From contig NZ_JAEQBB010000004.1 of the NCBI RefSeq assembly GCF_018616375.1, positions 62,001 through 126,000 of the forward strand: DNA of 64,000 nt, read 5' to 3'. The notes under the pieces are model-generated. The model was not told where the DNA came from. It made no database searches and saw only the letters and a list, made by a program, of their open reading frames with translations. Origin of the DNA: Exiguobacterium sp. J17977 (GTDB lineage: Bacteria > Bacillota > Bacilli > Exiguobacteriales > Exiguobacteriaceae). Below, one piece after another: positions 61,085 through 64,000 of the stretch; the stretch's first letter is position 1, and every line of letters starts with the position of its first letter. Made by a program: the position numbers and the translations under genes.

Positions 61085-61966
61085 GTGAGCATGGATCATA
61101 ATATTTTACTTGAGGCAGGCACGAACGAATTAGAAATCGTCATTTTCCAGTCAGGCCCGTTCATTTTCGGGATTAACGTCATGAAGGTACGTGAGATTAT
61201 CACGATGCTTCCCCTCACTCCGCTACCGGGCACGCCGGAAGCGATTATGGGCTTGATCGAGCTCCGTGGTGAGGTCATGACCGTCATCGATTTACCGATG
61301 GTCATCGGACATCCGCGTGACGCCGGAGACAACGACCGCTTGATCGTCTGTGAGTTTAACGGTGAGAAATCGGTGCTCCGCGTCGATCAAGTGACAGAGA
61401 TTAAGCGTATCTCTTGGGAACAGATCGACACGCCGTCCGATCTCGCGCGCGGTATGCAAGGAATCACGAACGGGGTCGTCAAGACCGGCGACCAAATGAT
61501 TATCCTCCTCGACTACGAGCGCATCGCCCTCGAACTGTCCCGTAAAGACATCATGGCCCGTGAATCGGTCAAACGACTCGGTGCCCGGGAGCGCTCAAAC
61601 AAACATGTCTGGATCGCGGAAGACTCGGAGATGCTGCGGACACTCATCATCGATACACTCGATGATGCCGGCTATTTCAACACGACGATCTTCAATAACG
61701 GAAAGGAAGCGCTCGATGCGTTCGAACAGAGCGACGTCCATTGTGACTTACTGATCACCGATATCGAGATGCCGCAAATGGACGGATTGCATTTGACGAA
61801 ACGACTCCGCGACATGGATCGTTTCGCCGACCTGCCAATCGTCATCTTCTCGTCACTCATCTCGGACGATTTGAAGCATAAAGGCGACGCGGTCGGGGCG
61901 AACGCCCAAATCACAAAACCAGAGATTGGCATCTTGATTGCCACACTCGACGAATTTTTAGCCTAA
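61085..61966 (+). CDS. cheV: CheV, CheW-receiver chemotaxis adaptor
   Basis: 293 residues: CheW-like domain (about 15-150: LEIVIFQSGPFIFGINVMKV; GLIELRGEVMTVIDLPMVIG) and a C-terminal receiver domain with phospho-acceptor Asp226 (LLITDIEMPQMDG) and Lys in AQITKPE. It couples receptors to CheA and adapts by phosphorylation. GTG 61085 is chosen with AGGAGG 8 bases upstream. A terminator separates it from the convergent Hpt gene. Confidence 0.94.
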   Translation: MSMDHNILLEAGTNELEIVIFQSGPFIFGINVMKVREIITMLPLTPLPGTPEAIMGLIELRGEVMTVIDLPMVIGHPRDAGDNDRLIVCEFNGEKSVLRVDQVTEIKRISWEQIDTPSDLARGMQGITNGVVKTGDQMIILLDYERIALELSRKDIMARESVKRLGARERSNKHVWIAEDSEMLRTLIIDTLDDAGYFNTTIFNNGKEALDAFEQSDVHCDLLITDIEMPQMDGLHLTKRLRDMDRFADLPIVIFSSLISDDLKHKGDAVGANAQITKPEIGILIATLDEFLA

Positions 61967-61969
61967 TCC

Positions 61970-62011
61970 AAAAAAACGGGACGTCGCATCGTAGCGAAAT
62001 CCCGTTTTTTT
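61970..62011. terminator. bidirectional terminator between cheV and hpt gene
   Basis: AAAAAACGGGA and TCCCGTTTTTT (61971-61981, 62000-62010), perfect 11-base stem, 18-base loop; the right T-run runs into the end of the convergent gene. Confidence 0.85.
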
Positions 62012-62387
62012 ATGAAAATTTATTTAATCGCGCATCCCATTCCTGGTCGAAGCGTCGCATATCGGCTTCGATGTCGTCGAGAATCGGTTCGAGGTTTTCA
62101 ATCTCGTTCGTCTCCCCAGCCATTTCGAGCTGATGGAACCGTGCAGCCGTCTCGTCGAGTCCGACCGAATAAGAGGCCCCTTTCAACAAGTGGGCGAGCT
62201 GTTCGATTTGTTCGTGGTCCCGTTCCGTCACCATGCGTCTCAATTCAGGGAATTTCGCCTCGAATTGGCGGATATATGTCTCGGCAATCTTTTTTAAGAA
62301 ATCTTTATTTCCGCTAGCGATTTGATGGAGCTCCGCCAACTTTTCTTCGTTAAACAGAGCATTATGGGGTGTTTGTGACAACTCCAT
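62010..62387 (-). CDS. stand-alone histidine phosphotransfer (Hpt) protein
   Basis: 125 residues made of one four-helix Hpt domain; phosphorylatable His66 in QLAHLLKGASYSVGLDE. It has no kinase or receiver part. Its neighbours are CheV (with a receiver) and a PP2C/SpoIIE-type phosphatase about 1.1 kb away, so a phosphorelay link is possible but not shown. ATG 62387 has AAAGGAGG (62391-62398) upstream. Confidence 0.88.
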   Translation of the reverse strand: MELSQTPHNALFNEEKLAELHQIASGNKDFLKKIAETYIRQFEAKFPELRRMVTERDHEQIEQLAHLLKGASYSVGLDETAARFHQLEMAGETNEIENLEPILDDIEADMRRFDQEWDARLNKFS

Positions 62388-62471
62388 CCCTCCTTTACCT
62401 CAATCCTACTAACATTCCTACCCACTGTAGCATGTTTTCGAGAAAAAACAAAAAAACTCCTCTTTTTCCGA

Positions 62472-62500
62472 TTGCACTCTCCCAGTCGCCTACCTATAAT
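62472..62500 (+). promoter_or_regulatory. corA promoter
   Basis: -35 TTGCAC (62472-62477), 17-base spacer, -10 TATAAT (62495-62500), 28 bases before the start. Confidence 0.8.
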
Positions 62501-62528
62501 TAGGTTGAGCTAAGGTAGGAGGAACATT

Positions 62529-63464
62529 ATGCTAACGATTTACCGTACCGACGCATCTGGGCGTGTCGACGAAATCGAAGATTTTGACAAAGGGAGCTGG
62601 ATCCAACTCGTCAATCCGACGAAAGATGAGGCCGATCAAGTCATCGCCGCCTCCGGCATTCCTGAAGATTTCGTCTACGACCCGCTTGATATTGAAGAAA
62701 AACCGCGATTTGAAAAAGATGATGAGGGTCTCCTCATGATTATCGACGTCCCATATGTCGAAGAAGACGACACGGGACGCACCTACAATACGATTCCACT
62801 CGGTATCATCGTCACGGGGCGACATTTCATCACCGTTTGTTCGCGTGACCTTGACGTGCTCAACTTGTTCGCCAACGGAAAAGCCCGTCTGTTCCGGACG
62901 AACTATCGGAGCCGGTTCGTCTTCCAGATTTTGCACCGAGTCAGCATGACGTATTTGCGCTTCCTTCGCCAAATCGATCGGCGCATGGACGAGCTCGAGC
63001 AAGAGTTGCAACGTTCGATGCGAAATCAGGAAATCTTTCAATTGATGAACTTACAGAAGTCGCTCGTCTACTTCATGACGTCGCTCAAAGCGAACGACAG
63101 CGTCCTCGACCGCATCGTCAAGACACCGAGTCTCGAGAAGCACGAGGAAGACGAGGAACTGCTCGAGGACGTGTTCGTCGAGCACCGCCAGGCGATGGAG
63201 ATGGCGTCGATTTATAACGATATCATCAGCATCAAGATGGACGCCTTCGGTTCGATTATCTCGAACAACGTCAACTTCGTGATGAAGTTCTTGGCTTCGA
63301 TCACGATTGTACTCAGTATCCCGACGATGATTTCCGGGATATTCGGGATGAACGTCCAAGTGCCGTGGGAAGGCCAACCAATCGGCTTCGTGTTCGCCAT
63401 CACGATGATGATCGGATTCTCAAGCCTCGCGTTTTACATTTTGTGGCGCAAACGATATTTCTAA
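62529..63464 (+). CDS. corA: CorA-family magnesium/cobalt transporter
   Basis: 311 residues: cytosolic N-terminal domain and coiled stalk, then two C-terminal membrane helices with the selectivity motif GMN (residues 273-275, GIFGMNVQVPW). Forms pentameric Mg2+ channels. ATG 62529 with AAGGTAGGAGG. A strong terminator begins at its stop. Confidence 0.94.
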   Translation: MLTIYRTDASGRVDEIEDFDKGSWIQLVNPTKDEADQVIAASGIPEDFVYDPLDIEEKPRFEKDDEGLLMIIDVPYVEEDDTGRTYNTIPLGIIVTGRHFITVCSRDLDVLNLFANGKARLFRTNYRSRFVFQILHRVSMTYLRFLRQIDRRMDELEQELQRSMRNQEIFQLMNLQKSLVYFMTSLKANDSVLDRIVKTPSLEKHEEDEELLEDVFVEHRQAMEMASIYNDIISIKMDAFGSIISNNVNFVMKFLASITIVLSIPTMISGIFGMNVQVPWEGQPIGFVFAITMMIGFSSLAFYILWRKRYF

Positions 63465-63504
63465 AAAAAGATGGTGTTGCCCGTTGGGGCGACACCATCT
63501 TTTT
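63465..63504. terminator. bidirectional terminator after corA
   Basis: AAAAAGATGGTGT and ACACCATCTTTTT (63465-63477, 63492-63504), perfect 13-base stem shared by the convergent phosphatase gene. Confidence 0.92.
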
Positions 63505-64000
63505 ACATCAATTTGACCGTGACGAGACACAAGTCATCATCAATCTCGATTTTCGGAACGAGCTGTTCGGCCACGTGACGGGCGTAGTCAAGCCCGTAAG
63601 AAGCGACGTCCTTCTCGAGCCAACGGATGCCGTCGTCGATGTCTTTGCTGTAACATTCCATCAATCCGTCCGTATACATATGCATCGTCATCCCCGGTTC
63701 GATGTCGACGACGTTTGACTCAAAATTCGGCTCCTCGAACATGCCGACCGGGACACCGGTCGTCTCAAGACGAGTCACGCCCGAGTCCGACGTCACGATG
63801 ACCGGCGGGTGACCGGCGTTGACGTACTCGATTTGCCGTTTCGTCGTGTCGATATAACAATAGACGGCCGTGAAATAGCTCTGCATGTCCTCTCCCGAGA
63901 ACAAGAATGTCATCTGACGGTTCAACTCACTCATCACATCTACCGGATATTGGACGTTGCTGACGAGACCGGGCAAAATCGAGCGGATGCCCATCGTAAT
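63503..64000 (-). CDS. PP2C/SpoIIE-type serine phosphatase, 3' part
   Basis: The visible C-terminal ~165 residues contain DVMSELNRQM, FTAVYCYIDTTKRQIEYVNAGHPPVI, TGVPVGMF, YTDGLMECYSKD and a terminal DDLCLVTVKLM, the pattern of RsbU/RsbP/SpoIIE phosphatases that control partner-switching (anti-sigma antagonist) systems. The frame is open to the window end, so the start and any sensor domain lie beyond 64000. Which Rsb-type partner it serves is not visible. Confidence 0.9.
   Translation of the reverse strand: MTMGIRSILPGLVSNVQYPVDVMSELNRQMTFLFSGEDMQSYFTAVYCYIDTTKRQIEYVNAGHPPVIVTSDSGVTRLETTGVPVGMFEEPNFESNVVDIEPGMTMHMYTDGLMECYSKDIDDGIRWLEKDVASYGLDYARHVAEQLVPKIEIDDDLCLVTVKLM

Overview
The window reads as a chromosomal segment of a low-GC-phylum Gram-positive (Bacilli, Bacillales), most likely Exiguobacterium or a close relative. 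The reasons are gene order and protein type. The blocks lexA/yneA/yneB/ynzC/tkt, glnA/glnR/ynbB/hflX, kbl/tdh, spoVS/ymdB/rny, recA/cinA/pgsA/rodZ/ymfK/ymfI/ymfH/ymfF, resABCDE/rluB/scpBA/ypuF/ribT and pdp/pupG/deoB/xerD...fur/nudF match Bacillus subtilis neighbourhoods. The genus is an inference; no rRNA or marker was compared. Base composition is moderately GC-rich for a Firmicute, and a few patches (about 13.4-16.2 kb) are visibly more AT-rich. Almost everything is ordinary core chromosome. No rRNA, tRNA, CRISPR array, complete insertion sequence or prophage was recognised, and no gene-free stretch exceeds 300 bases.

Layout. 1-4.1 kb: 5'-part of transketolase, then the SOS locus, where lexA faces a yneA-like/yneB/ynzC operon across a spacer carrying three SOS boxes; a DUF2227 gene follows lexA. 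4.2-5.3 kb: AlkC-type DNA-alkylation repair protein. 5.4-9.9 kb: glnA, glnR with two GlnR operators, ynbB, hflX. 10-16.2 kb: accessory stretch with a divergent tyrosine recombinase, small membrane proteins, a GNAT enzyme, an MFS exporter, an unrecognised two-gene unit and a DUF4256 gene. 16.3-17.8 kb: ECF sigma factor with a DUF4179 anti-sigma-like partner. 17.9-20.2 kb: threonine catabolism (tdh-kbl). 20.3-31.8 kb: spoVS-ymdB-rny, SOS-controlled recA, cinA, pgsA, rodZ, the ymf genes including an M16 protease-like pair, and a cobalamin adenosyltransferase. 31.8-40 kb: resDE two-component system, cytochrome c maturation resABC, rluB, and scpAB.

40-50.6 kb: ypuF, ribT, ppiB, the nucleoside salvage operon xerD-deoB-pupG-pdp, then four plus-strand genes (ROK-like regulator, MFS transporter, VOC protein, HAD phosphatase) lying between xerD and fur, then fur and nudF. 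50.7-52.5 kb: aldo/keto reductase, PadR regulator, thioredoxin-like protein. 52.5-59.3 kb: a tightly overlapping minus-strand run encoding an MBL hydrolase, an SDR, a YnjBCD-type ABC importer with a split permease, a YnjF-type CDP-alcohol phosphotransferase and a flavoprotein resembling the domain fused to SelD in other organisms. 59.4-64 kb: gapN, cheV, a stand-alone Hpt protein, corA and the 3'-part of a PP2C/SpoIIE-type phosphatase.

The genes connect into several circuits: LexA over lexA, yneA-yneB and recA; GlnR over glnRA; a probable PerR-type input to fur; ECF sigma/anti-sigma autoregulation; and a chemotaxis/phosphorelay patch (cheV-hpt). The most unusual multi-gene unit is the ynj-like operon with its flavoprotein; its substrate is unknown. 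The least explained genes are the pair at 13.4-14.7 kb.
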